Notes: a model not told the origin generated them from the letters alone. A stretch of DNA of 47,294 nt from Zygnema cylindricum (GCA_037447655.1 JBBHKE010002191.1:64001-111294); one strand, 5' to 3'. Shown: positions 9,401 through 20,346, counted from the first letter of the stretch. Numbers and translations: made by a program.

Positions 9401-11670
9401 CCTGTAGTCCTTGCGTCATGTGGCCAGTTTTTCTTCCAGCCTCCATCTTAGAAGTCATAGCAAGTCCCAACCAGCCAGCATCCACACTTTGCCATCTCTC
9501 TTCTTCTCTTCTGGCCCATCCCTCCCGCTCACTTTCCATCTTCCTCTTTTCTTTTTCCTGCCTCTCTATCTCCTCTCTCTCCCTCTCCTCTCTCTTCCTC
9601 TCTCTCTCCCTCTCCCAATCCCTCTCCCTCTCCTCTCTATCGCTCCTCTCCTGCACCTCAGTCACCTCACGCATCTTTCTTTCCTCCTGCTCCTCCCTCT
9701 CTTCTGCCTCCTGCCTCTCCCTCTCCCTGTCCCTTCCCTCTACCTCCTCTCTCATCTGCCTTTCCTTTATCTCTTCTGCATTTATCTGCGACAGCATCGA
9801 CACGAACATGGATGACATGACACCAGTTTGAGTGACATTTGTCACGGCTTCAGGTGGAGGTGTTCCTCCTTCAGTTCCTCCCTCCAAGGTTGGCCAATCT
9901 TTCATCCCTCTTTCCATACTATTTGCATCTCTTTGTGATCCTTGAGAGGGAGGACTTCCACAGGAATCCATATGTGCTATTGGTGGAGCTTTGGAAAGTC
10001 CAATATTCAAAAGTAAAGCTTTCAAAAGAGCCTCTCCTGATAAAAGACCTCCCAAATTTCCTGTTGCCCTTCCTGTGTTCGATTCAAACTGAAATTGTGC
10101 GTCAGTTCCAGCCTCTAATGAATTAAACCTTGTGGGAGGAGAGCTTTTCATTGAATCTGTCACAGCAGAAGGGCTCTTATTGGAAAAACTGTGGTCCTCA
10201 GAAACGATCAAATTCATCCTAACTGGAACCTTTGGAAAGGAAGCTGCCATATCTGCAGAGTTTGAAGGAATGACTGGAGACATATTCGGAGATACTGAGG
10301 TCGTGGATGGGGGAACCAGAGAACTGATTGGTGTTGCTATTGGCTGCAGTGATGGGCGTTCCATAAGAGGATTTTGTTGTCGGTTGGGAATCAAAAGATG
10401 GTTGTGTTTGGCAAGATGTGAAACAGCTGCTTTCCGCAAATTATCTTTATGGAAATCCACGGTCCGTTTTGCAGGACATCCAAGCATTTTAAAAAGGCCA
10501 CAACGATAGTATTTCCTGAGCACTCACAGACCGAATTGAAAAAAAAATCGTAAAAAACAGAACTGATAGACAAGGAACTTTGACAATTTATCAATAACGA
10601 GAAAAATGAATACAAGGTAAAACACGGTTCTAAGCTAAATGAGCGAAGATGAAGGATGCTGCAATACATATATAAAAAAGTGACATATTTCCTCACGAGA
10701 CCAACTGACATACTTCACAAAGAAAGGCTGTGCAGAGAGAAATATAGAGACATTGTACTAACCGCATATATTCTGTTCCTTTAATCCTTTTTTGTCCATA
10801 TTGTTGCCACAAATGTCCATCATCAGGCAACCGGAGTGGATGACGAATTCTCATCCTACATTCCCCAAAACAAACTCCGGAAGTTAAATATGCAGAAAAG
10901 CAACCATATTCTGACAGTCTACAAACGCAATCAACAACCAATAAACTGAAAACAAATCTAAAATATATGCAAGGTGCTATGATCAACATAACCCTCCATA
11001 GTCCTTCCTGCTCCGTGCAATGTAGACATCGAAATCAAAAACAGACGCTCACCTCTTTCTCGGAATGTCCCTTTCCTCCACCTTTTTCCAATCATTCATT
11101 CCACTCGTTGGTGAGGATCCTCCAGCCAGTCTGTATCGACGTATCATTAAATCGTCATGAAAACTACTTACAGCATTTTCTTTTCAGGCACTATTTACAG
11201 CAATTTATTTTCACACTTTTAACAGTATTTGCCAACATATCTTCAGTTGACAACATCGTGAGAAGATTATGAGAAGATTTCCAGCAATAAGGAGTAAGTT
11301 TATAACAGCATACACAGCTCAACTTACTTGAATAGTGAAAAAATAATTAATCAGCACCACTGTCAGCATGTAGTAACAAGTAACATTAACTTAAACAATA
11401 TTTCAAACAGTATTCCTCAGCCTGCATTGTACACAAACGCCAAAAATACAAAAGACAAGTACAAAAATATTGAAGATGACAAAACAATGCCATTCTACAG
11501 AAAAACGAGGTGAAAAGCATACAGGCAAGAAGGCATGTCAAAAAGTCAATATCACACCTTTTTCTTGGACTGTTGTGAGCTTCGTCTATCTCTTCACTGC
11601 CACTCTCACGCTTGGTCTCCATACGGTGAGAATCCTCCTCTTCTGTGTCCACAATATCCATGCCTTCCAT
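6417..11670 (-). CDS. Two-domain WRKY-like transcription factor, 11 exons, 831 aa
   Basis: WRKY proteins are nuclear, sequence-specific DNA-binding regulators. Exons in coding order: 11670-11558, 11130-11053, 10855-10763, 10515-9395, 9142-9070, 8669-8568, 8267-8199, 7857-7780, 7625-7551, 7401-7312, 7020-6417. Every intron is GT-AG and the phases join without a stop (2496 nt). The start has TAG in frame 12 bases upstream. WRKY domain 1 is at residues 75-134 and domain 2 at 612-670. Between them lie a Ser/Pro-rich stretch, a Glu/Arg-rich helix (about 342-437) and short acidic exons. HNSPRK occurs before each domain, and GSPxSxGSQ and Wx3DxGWLxLAM after each. No start codon exists in the exons at 9070-9142 or at the beginning of 8568-8669, which favours one gene over two adjacent ones. 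If exon 4 were not spliced, it would end 11 codons later at 9363. The function of this protein is not known. Confidence 0.82.
6903..7370 (-). other. WRKY domain 2 (WEKYGQK; C-X7-C-X23-H-X-H)
   Basis: Coding positions are split by the intron at 7021-7311. The heptapeptide is WEKYGQK, followed by HIKGTRYMR and NYYRC. The zinc ligands are C636, C644, H668 and H670, with spacing identical to domain 1. The intron again interrupts the arginine codon before NYYRC in phase 2. DGYFWEKYGQK is closer to the plant consensus DGY-WRKYGQK than domain 1 is. Confidence 0.9.
9488..9775 (-). other. Glu/Arg-rich helix-coding segment inside WRKY exon 4
   Basis: About 95 residues (342-437) consist almost entirely of E, R, K, D and Q, in runs such as RERERQEAEEREEQEERK. 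This composition is typical of a stable single alpha helix or a coiled coil. On the plus strand the DNA is a CTCTCCCTCTC polypyrimidine tract. It therefore probably arose by simple-repeat expansion that stayed in frame. The equivalent position after domain 2 has only a short GKMEKEKEN. Confidence 0.75.
10398..10824 (-). other. WRKY domain 1 (WQQYGQK; C-X7-C-X23-H-X-H)
   Basis: Coding positions are split by the intron at 10516-10762. The heptapeptide is WQQYGQK where the family consensus is WRKYGQK. It is followed by RIKGTEYMR and KYYRC. The zinc ligands are C100, C108, H132 and H134. The intron cuts an arginine codon just before KYYRC (phase 2), the position of the conserved intron in most plant WRKY domains. 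Confidence 0.88.
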
Positions 11671-12018
11671 CTTCCTTCTCTACTTCCTCTTTCCTCACTC
11701 ACTCACACCCTTTCCAGAAGAAAGAGCGAAGAAGGAAGCGAGAGAAAAATAAGAGAAAGAGAGACAGAGAGAGAAAGAGGGAGAGTGAAAGGGACAGAGA
11801 GAGAGAAAAAGAGAAGACTCCTGCTCAGACAAGCCAGAATTGTGCACAGCAGTAAGTTGATTGTTGATTCATAAGTTATCAGCAAGAAAGGCAGAAGAAA
11901 AGTTACAAGGTACGGAAAACGAGCCAGAAAGTCCCAAAGACTGCGCGTCTGGCGGCATAACTGTGCGTGGGGCGGCAATCCAACCGTACGGTAAAGTCTC
12001 AGCGTGATCACGATATAG
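11671..12018. other. Upstream region of WRKY gene with purine-rich tract
   Basis: Immediately 5' of the WRKY start codon, 11720-11820 is GA-rich on the plus strand, so CT-rich on the coding strand. This is compatible with a 5' untranslated leader or promoter pyrimidine patch. No TATA-like box could be assigned with confidence. Confidence 0.35.
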
Positions 12019-12477
12019 TCAAAAATAAAAAATAAACGAATCGCGCGGTTTAATAACTCGAATTTGATCCGCGGTCCCGCGGACGCCAGTGGCCCGCCAG
12101 GCAGGCGGGAGACGGGCGGTTGGGAGATTGGGAATAGCGCCACATTGTACGACAGTGTGTAATACAGGGTGGTCGCACAGTTTTAAAACCGTCGCAAGGG
12201 AGAGAGCGACGTGGTCGCATTTGCTTTCGGCAATTTGAGAAACCGAAAGGCCGGAGGGAAAAGGATGGTTATTTTTTAAATTTTGGGACCAAAAGTCATC
12301 GACGGACGGAATTTGGTCGTAAGTTGGAGGGGCTTTACGGAGGTACAGTAAAGTACTTGCAGAAGAGCCCATTTTAGCTGTATGATTTTTTGTCGGGATT
12401 GTTTCCTCTGGCTTTGTGAATAGGACAAATATATCGTCAATAATGACGTGCAAACTGCCGGTCCTGTTGTGTCGCAT
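12019..12477 (-). CDS. Candidate ORF of unknown function, 152 codons
   Basis: An uninterrupted minus-strand frame lies in a GC-richer stretch upstream of the WRKY gene. An internal start at codon 36 gives MGSSASTLLYLRKAPP, whose MGSSAS beginning is compatible with N-myristoylation. No domain is recognisable, no splice partners were found, and the C-terminal third is low in conserved-looking features. It could be a small gene, part of a 5' leader of the WRKY transcript, or chance in GC-richer DNA. A second open frame (12437-12694) overlaps its start and is no more convincing. Confidence 0.2.
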   Translation of the reverse strand: MRHNRTGSLHVIIDDIFVLFTKPEETIPTKNHTAKMGSSASTLLYLRKAPPTYDQIPSVDDFWSQNLKNNHPFPSGLSVSQIAESKCDHVALSLATVLKLCDHPVLHTVVQCGAIPNLPTARLPPAWRATGVRGTADQIRVIKPRDSFIFYF

Positions 12478-12694
12478 ACATTTCTCTTTTGTTTTTGTGC
12501 TTTGGAGGCATTTCTACAAAGTTTTGGTCATGAGTGTCGGTTGATGACCGCCGGTTAAGGTCACTTGAGGATAGGGCTATCGCGACTCTTTTCCTCTTAT
12601 CGTACAGGCCAAGAAGAGAAAGTTTTTTTCCGTACTCATAATGACGTCTGCGTTCGGAAGACCAGACAGAGGATCGAAGACCGACTGGGTTCAC

Positions 12695-13491
12695 ACGAGT
12701 CTCTAGTTTGGACGGCTCGTCAAATGACCACGTGAGCTAGCTTGGCGTTTTGCATGTGTGAACACAATCGGAAACCTAAACGAACAATTTATCGTATGTC
12801 AAAAAGTAAGGAAAAAAAGAGCGGCTAGGCATAGTTCCGTACCTTTCCGTTAGAATAAAGAACAGGCCGTTTCTCTGAGCACTTCGCATTAGAATCAGAA
12901 GCGCAGGTTACTCTAGTAGACGTGGATCCCAAGGGCGGTTGAGTGTGCACATAGTATTTTTATATTTTTTACTAAACTGTTAACAATAGGTTCAATGGCG
13001 AAAATGGCAGTTATGAGTTATAGCAGATGTTTTATTTTGCAAATCGAAATTAATGGACACGCTATCCTTTGTCTTTTGATTTGGTCCAATGGAGTTTTAA
13101 GTTTAGGTTTTAGAAAATCTGAGACGTTCATTTTAATATGGTGGACATCATTTTACTTCACAAAGAAAACTCTGTAGGATGATTACAAAAAAATGATTTG
13201 AAAATAGATTTTCCTGTTTTAGTTCTATCCCTATACGCCAACCGATGTCATACGTTTGACTTCAGTTCAAGTGAAGTAACCTGTACGGTGCATTCCACAC
13301 CGTATTATAATCGTATTATACTCAGCCCGTGCAGTATGTATTTTAAAACGTGCACTACAGTAGAGTTCGCTCGTTTGACCTGATGCTACGAGGCACGCCG
13401 CTGCCGTACGGCTTGAGAACTACAGCTGGCACGATCCGAGGCAACAAACACGTTTGAGGGGCGCCAAAACATCCGAGGTTCGGTTGGACCG
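12695..13491. other. Intergenic sequence, no supported feature
   Basis: Two short frames on the plus strand (12995-13177 and 13198-13383) resemble nothing known. No element ends were found. Confidence 0.4.
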
Positions 13492-13550
13492 CCGTACGAA
13501 ATATCGGACGTCATACGTAATATCGGACGTCATACGGAATATCGGACGCC
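13492..13550. repeat. Short tandem repeat, three units
   Basis: Three consecutive copies of a unit reading AATATCGGACGTCATACG, about 19 bases, with small variations in the last bases of each. Confidence 0.75.
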
Positions 13551-14045
13551 ACCGAGAGCTAAGGCAGTAAGGCCTAAGGGGCTGGTCCAGTGTCGGATTT
13601 GCTCGGGCGCTGAGCTCACTGTGATTTTCGCTTGTGCCACGTCACACGACCGACAACGACTCTCGAAGCGACCGAATAAAGACGAATGTTTGCAGATCTA
13701 CACGAACAAATTTAAAAAAGGCAATCACCAGAGGCGTTGGTGAACACGCTTTGTCTTTTACGGGTTTTCCTCTTGAAGTTTTGAACTCTATCATTCTAAA
13801 CTACGACAGATGACGTCATCTAATGTGGTCATTTTTTAACGCTGTCAAATATGCGCAGATTCTGCCTAAAGATGCGCAATTAAGAAAATCCACCTCGCGA
13901 GGTAGTTTACGACTACAAGCAATACGGGCCGGGTCGTGCGGGGTGGTTCGATTGCGTCCACAAATTATCAAGTTACAACAACGTTACTCCTTTTCAACCA
14001 GCTTCAAAGCTCAAATGGGATTCGACCGTGAAGTACAGTACTGTA
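13551..14045. other. Intergenic sequence with palindrome at 13892-13903
   Basis: Contains the perfect 12-base palindrome ACCTCGCGAGGT, which recurs at 30241. Otherwise nothing could be assigned. Confidence 0.4.
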
Positions 14046-14546
14046 CACCGCGAATCGTAATTAGAGTAAATTACTCTAATTCGGTCGCTCAAAATTTCGA
14101 CTCTATCACATCAAATAGAGTAAATGATTCTAATTTTTTCATTATGCTATTTCAGGTAAGGCTTAATTAACGTTTTTAATTCTAATATATGTTCGTTTTA
14201 AATAGTGTGTAGTACGGACGACGTCCGACCGTGCAAAATTGTACTTTTAGAAGTAAAAAAGTACAAATAATGATTTAATACAGGCCATTATCATGTAACT
14301 GCGTTTTAACATACCGCGTAGTGCAAACGTCATAGTGACGATAAACTGTACGTTTTGTCAGATTCTGTACAAATACCTTATTTACAGTAGAGGATATTAG
14401 CTTGCCAAATTAGAGTACACCGCATAAATTAGAGTAAATTCCTTTTTGAAACAGTTCTATCACATAAATTAGAGTAAATTACTCTAATTATTTTTTTCTC
14501 TTTTTTTACTCTAATTTTTTCATTACTCTAATTACGATGCGCGGTG
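14046..14546. mobile_element. MITE, CACCGCGAATCG subfamily, 501 bp
   Basis: The left end is CACCGCGAATCGTAATTAG and the right end CTAATTACGATGCGCGGTG, with TA on both flanks (14044-14045 and 14547-14548). The interior aligns along its length with 511-993. The insertion lies within a longer palindromic context, CAGTACTG before it and CTGTACTG after it. The 69-codon frame crossing its right end is not a gene. Confidence 0.85.
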
Positions 14547-15021
14547 TACTGTACTGGAAAACACACCAAGACAAAACAAAATTACAAATCGTATCTCAAC
14601 AAAATCTAACGATATTAGCCGACTCTTCGGGTCCCCAGACACATTGTCCGACTATTTCGAACCAGCGACGGAAAACTAAACAATTTTCATGGAAAGGCTG
14701 TCTTTGGAATAATAAAACGATTTCCGGAGTTCACCCAGAAAAATAACCCATTCTTAAGATTTCCTACCTGACAGCACAATAAGTTTTTCGTCCAATCATT
14801 GCCCGTAGAACGCTTCTATAGACAATTAAATACTCATACGTGGCAAATCACGCCTACCGTACATTTGACTCCGCGATTTGTGAAACTTCCAAAACTCACC
14901 TGGGCAGATGGAAAATTATAAATTGAGTTGAGCTAATTGCCCGAGATAATCCCACAGGGAACCACCCCCTAATGAAATATCTCTACCATTTGTGAGTGAC
15001 TTCCCTTTTACGATGAACGTA
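14547..15021. other. Intergenic sequence between elements
   Basis: No supported feature. Confidence 0.4.
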
Positions 15022-15094
15022 CACCGTGAATCGCTTTTAGTGTTCAAAACATTATTAGTGTATAAAAACAAAAAGTGTTCTATTGGGTTTCGTG
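15022..15094. mobile_element. Left end of a CACCGTGAATCG-type MITE
   Basis: TA at 15020-15021 is followed by CACCGTGAATCGCTTTTAG, a terminus of the TA-flanked superfamily. It is interrupted by the element at 15105-15899. The matching right end was not found, so the copy is broken or strongly diverged. Confidence 0.5.
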
Positions 15095-15104
15095 ACCTCG
15101 GCCA

Positions 15105-15899
15105 AGTGTTGTGTATCGGTAAAAAATTTATCGCGATAACACTGATACCGATAGTTATCGGTTATCGAACGGTCAGAGGTCCAAATATATCGGTCCGAGA
15201 CCAACAAATTCCAAATCGGCGATAACTTACAAAAATATAGTATGCATACAATAGTACTTTATCATATACTGTATTATATTATTGACTTTATATGGCGTGG
15301 TATGCCACGTGTAAGAATTTGTTCCATACGTTGTTTAACTGAAACTTGTTAGGGTTAGCGCGGCACATAAACGTTGACAAAATTAAAATAATAATTTATA
15401 GTTTAAAATGTTAGTACCGAAACGAAAAAAATAAATTACATTGTAAATTTGTAAAATCAAACTTTTTCGAAATCCACACGAACAGACGAACAAACCATAC
15501 GAACAAATTTGTCAGACTGCCGCCATCAACTCTCATTTATAAAAAAATAACAGTCAAAAGGACATTTTGGAAGGGGTACCTAAGTAAAACCCCCTTAAAT
15601 TATAAATAATGAATGAAATATCGCGATTTTTTACCGAAAACGGGGAGAAGGGGGTCCGCGGCCCGTCCAGGGAATAACACGTACAGTTGAGTGTACTCGC
15701 GTACATTTGTAGGTACGGTCCTTACAAATATCGGCAATAGTTATCGATATCGGTGTTATCGCCGATAATAACCGATAAATATCGGGTATTTATTGGCGAT
15801 AACACCAATAACAATATATCGTACTAATATATCGATTATCGGCTACCCGAAAAAAGGCCCATATCGGTTATCGACAAATCCTTACCGATACACAACACT
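15105..15899. mobile_element. 795-bp TIR element with 10-bp target duplication
   Basis: The termini AGTGTTGTGTATCGGTAA and TTACCGATACACAACACT are perfect inverted repeats. Flanking copies of ACCTCGGCCA at 15095-15104 and 15900-15909 form a 10-bp direct target duplication. The interior carries repeated TATCGG and CCGATA motifs near both ends, so the subterminal regions can also pair. Duplications of 8-11 bp are known for hAT and Mutator-like transposons. The length here leans toward Mutator-like, but no transposase is present to decide. It sits inside another MITE fragment. Confidence 0.85.
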
Positions 15900-15909
15900 A
15901 CCTCGGCCA

Positions 15910-18255
15910 ACAAAACATTCACTCTAATTGGCACACGTAACACTAATTTGGATACACGTTCCCACTAGCGTGGCCGCTATAGCCGGTGATCAAATATTTG
16001 ACTTTTGAACATGTGAAAACATGTTCGCGCTATTTTCATATGTATTTACTACGTAGGAATCAAATCTGAGTGATAGTTTTCTTGTCGACGCCACTCACTT
16101 TCCAATGTGGACAACATTTTTTGATGTTTTTTTTGTACTTAACGTCAAAATCGAGAACACTTTTGGAACAGACTAACACGTTTTGTACAATACACTACTA
16201 AAAAACTATCCAAAGTAAAATAATTCACTCTAAATTAACCATACCTACGTAAACTTAAATTAGCGTTATTAATTATATTTTATGTTTGAGGGTCAAAGCT
16301 CAGGGGCGAGCACATAGTGTTGTTAACATAATAACTAATTCATGTTATAGTTTACTATGATACATACTTTTCCTCTTTGTATCTTTTGTGGGCCTGACTT
16401 ATATTTTTTAAGTAGCCTATAGCGGGTGATAAAAGTTTAGGTGGAGGATTTCTAACAACCTTATATATATATTAAACATATTTATTGATAACGTATTGAG
16501 AGTCTACCTAGATCCAAGTGTAAAAAGTGACCATTTCATTCTTTTTTTGGGCATCCTCGAAGCAATTGCTCCATCCATCCTGTAAATGACTAGCGTCATC
16601 GAGGAGGATGATAGTCACTAAAAAATTTAGTACATCTGATATTCCTAGATAATCAATATAAATTTCCCCAAGGGTGGCCACTGACTTCCTTACACGTCGT
16701 ACGCCATTTAACTTTGGATAAGGTGGATGCAAATCCACCATAAGTTTTTTATCGGAGAAAATGTTTCGTTATTCTTGTGCCTTTTATTGCCATTAGTGGT
16801 TTGTCACATTTCATTTATTATATTTTTTTGTGGTCACGTTCTTTTTTTTATTGTTTTTTTGCTAAAATGAGAGACTCCAAAGCATTACCCTACAACTCCT
16901 ACAATGGACTAATATGCTCACTAATGTAGACTGTAATCTTCAAAATTTAATTAAGGCAAGTATATAATTTACTACCACCAAAACGTGGTGAAGGATTCAC
17001 CTAAAGTTTACAACCATCACATGTATTCGTTATACTCTCGGCAACTTCATATATAGAGAAAACGAATGACCTTGTAAACCTGTTTACTTCCTACGTTGTT
17101 GTTTACAAAATGAATAGTATGGCGTAGAAAATATTTACACGTAGGCTCAAAACACAAAATGTTGACAAAACATCAAGCAAATGTGTCATATGTATGTTGT
17201 ATTTAGTTGTTTAAAGCCCCACGTAATATTTTTCAATCGTAGACCACCAAATGCAGTCTTAATGCATGTGAAAATGACAAAGAACATTATACAATGTTTT
17301 TTTTTAATATAAGTCAACTTTGGTAAGATAACTTCGCACCTTATGACATAATGAAAATTCGCTTGGTGTGAACATACGTCATTAATTGTGATGACATTGT
17401 GATATTATAACACAATATTAATGATGGATACGTATTGTGTTAAGATCCAATGCTTGGAAAAAAATTGTGCTTATATATTTTGAAAAACACGATTTATCCT
17501 ATAATTTGTTCACGAGGAAATGACTAAACAAATGTAAGTAAATGTATAGTTATAGGAAAATACGTGGATTATATTTCATTTGTATGTGGCTATGTGTACA
17601 ACATGACGGGTTGAGGGTATGATACGACAAAAGATCGGAATGACGTGGTACAAGGTTCGATCCGTATAAATTTACAAAAAGAAAAGTATCATGTGCAATA
17701 AGAAAAGTTAACGTAGGTACAGCTCATATAAATTTACAAAAACATCGATATAATAATAATCACGGCACGAACAAATCTTTCCTCCCAATATTTTGTATTG
17801 TTTTTTGGCTTTTTACCCAACAACAATAATTATAAACCTTTTAATATATATAGGTATACGTACACTTTCCAAAAATACACATTTTCGAATAGTAATGAAA
17901 AAATTTAAAAACCCTCACGGTTACATAAGGCGTTCCTCTATATTGCAAACCGTCCATATTTTTCTACATACGTTTTAACGCTAATTTTGTTAAGTATAGA
18001 AATCATTTAACGTGTCATGAGTTAGGGTCGTATCCATGTATTAAAATATGGGTTTCTTTTGCTATTTTCTTCAAAAATTTAGTCCCCAACGAGAAAATGG
18101 TTTGTTGTACAGAAAAAATCCAATTACCAAGGTACAATGAATGCCATCTTCATACTTTGAATGTACTCGATGTTTGTCGTATTACATACTCATTTTATCG
18201 TTTTCCTCTTTTCGACTCCGGGCACTAAAATCAAGCTCATCAATTGTTTTTTTGG
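15910..18255. other. AT-rich gene-free sequence
   Basis: No coding region, RNA gene or element ends could be supported in about 2.3 kb. Scattered CACTAATTTGG-like fragments resemble decayed interior parts of the nearby MITEs. Confidence 0.4.
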
Positions 18256-18730
18256 AAAAGACCTCATGAGGTGAGTTTTGTTAAAGCACCACTCGATCAA
18301 CGAATGAAAAAAGTTCCATGCACTCGCCACATGAGTGGGATTATTGTAGGACGATGGATGGTATTCGCTATTTTTCTCATTGCCCGTCACGCGCATGTAC
18401 GGAAAAAAAATCTTCACTTTCATTCATGGGTCCTCTACAAAAGTTTACGTCGTCGTCCTTCTCCCTCTCCCTCCCACACTATCGGTTTTATCTCACACTT
18501 TTTGGAATGAGATACGATTATATTAGAATGAAATGAAAGATCCTTTAAAAATAATTATTTTGACTACCTTTGGGCATATTTTGATGGCGACTCGAGTGAG
18601 AAAAGTTGAAAAAATGAAATAGGAAGCCATGGTGGAAAGTATTTGACTTAGTGACGTCGACGCTGTTACAAGTGAGCATGACGTCAAAATGTCATAAAAC
18701 CAGAAACATCTACAATGTCACGCAAAAGAA
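18256..18730. repeat. Dispersed repeat copy 1 (paralogue of 30235-30730)
   Basis: The two regions share the order palindrome, CCCTCTCC(C) patch, ATGAAAGATC, TTTTGATGGC, CCATGGTGGAA, GTGACGTCGACGCT, GTCAAAATGTCA and ACATCTACAAT. The palindrome here is ACCTCATGAGGT at 18261-18272. Two overlapping plus-strand frames exist but are not conserved as protein in the other copy. Confidence 0.65.
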
Positions 18731-19019
18731 GACGTCGTCAACCGTCGCTGCCTTTTGTAGACGTCACCAATTGTTTGAGGTTTCGTAATCTTCTTCAACC
18801 GTCACAAGTTGTACCCATGGTTTTTCCATCGCACATTATGTAATAAACTGGTAGTTTACATTTACAGCCGTCACATGTCAAAGTTCCGATTATTCGCACG
18901 TTGGAACGCTTTGAAAAGTAGTACGGACAACTTTCATTAAAATTTGAAGTACCACTTCAAACTACCATCTACATGGGCACATATTCACATACCCTCATGA
19001 ATTACTGTACTATACTGTA
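18731..19019. other. Intergenic sequence between repeats
   Basis: Contains GACGTCACC and CCGTCACAAGTTG motifs shared with the elements near 21.7 and 23.8 kb. No gene. Confidence 0.35.
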
Positions 19020-19634
19020 CACCGCGAATCGTAATTAGAGTAATAAAAAAATTAGAGTAAAAATACAAAAAAAAACAATTAGAGTAATGAATTCTAAATT
19101 ATGTGATATAACTTTTTCACAGAGGAAGTTTACTCTAATTTATTTAAGTACTCTATATTGGGTTATGTCGGCAATAATTATCCGCGCTGAAATTATGAAC
19201 AATAAATTACGTAGACGTACAAAATCTGTCAGTCTGTATAGTTTTGACGTCATTATGACGCTAGTATTATTTGTCGCACTCAATGTCAGTTAATGTTCAC
19301 ACTGACGACGATGTTGTCGACGGACGAGAGTTATGCGAACGGCTTTTTTTCGATGTGATTGATTTTTCGTTTAGTGCGATTTCACGTGCGAGCGCGATTC
19401 TATTAAATCTTTATTTGTACCTTTTTACTTTAAAAAGTACAATTTTGCACGGTCGAACGTCGTCCGTACTCCACACTATTTAAAACGAACATATATTACA
19501 AATTTTTACGCTAATTAAACTTACCTAAATTATAATAATGAAAAAATTAGAATCGTTTACTCTCTTTGATGTAATAGAGTCGAAATTTCGAGCGACCGAA
19601 TTAAAGTAATTTACTCTACTTACGATTCGCGGTG
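19020..19634. mobile_element. MITE, CACCGCGAATCG subfamily, 615-bp long form
   Basis: The ends CACCGCGAATCGTAATTAG and CTTACGATTCGCGGTG are flanked by TA (19018-19019 and 19635-19636). It has exactly the same length as the copy at 24905-25519, which lies in the opposite orientation. A plus-strand frame (from 19087, continuing from 19271 in another frame) corresponds to the 114-codon frame of that copy. A single extra base near 19280 breaks it here. Confidence 0.88.
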
Positions 19635-19831
19635 TAGCGTCTGGTACGCACGCGTAACGATGCACATTGCGAGAGAATACACCGACGACGTTGTGCGATG
19701 GAATATTTTGGTCACCTCCCGTTGGAATTCGGTACGGCTATGGGACATTGTCGGATTCTAGGATGCGATGCGATGAAGTACAATACGCATCCAAAAATTA
19801 ACGTGTCACCATGTTATGCTACAGTACAGTA
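19635..19831. other. Short spacer between two MITEs
   Basis: About 200 bp without features. Confidence 0.4.
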
Positions 19832-20278
19832 CACCGCGCATCGTTATTAGTGTCAACGGCACTAATTTGGGTTCTTAAAATTTTGATTTTATTTCCTCAA
19901 ATAGGATACATGATTTTATTTTTTCCTTGACGTTAATTATGGTACCGTACAAAATAGCGTAAAGGACAAATTACAACAATATATAAATAGTGTGGTGTAA
20001 GGTTGATGTTAGACCGTACATAAATGTACCTTTTCAAGTGAAAAATGTACAAAAAATGAGTTAAATCAGACGCGCACGCATAGGATCGTGCGCTAAAAAA
20101 TCGGGATTGTTCTGACACGTTAATTAGTCTTACATGTACGGATATTTAAATTTCACGACGGCGTACGATTTTCAATATTTTGTACGGATACATATATTAA
20201 TGTATATAATCGGACAACGAATATTCCATTTTTGTTGTTCCCAAATTAGCATCAACGCCGAAATTATAATACACCTTT

Positions 20279-20346
<68 letters not shown>

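Noticed and set aside
9349-10126. Plus-strand frames of 160, 134 and 95 codons
   Set aside because: They are antisense to exon 4 of the WRKY gene, which has clear domain content and correct splice sites.
13823-14170. 115-codon plus frame
   Set aside because: It runs into the MITE at 14046 and has no recognisable domain.
17640-17670. GGTTCGATCC, resembling a tRNA T-loop
   Set aside because: No matching acceptor, D-arm or anticodon stem could be found around it.
20134-20346. 70-codon plus frame
   Set aside because: It ends in the TA microsatellite and lies wholly inside a MITE.
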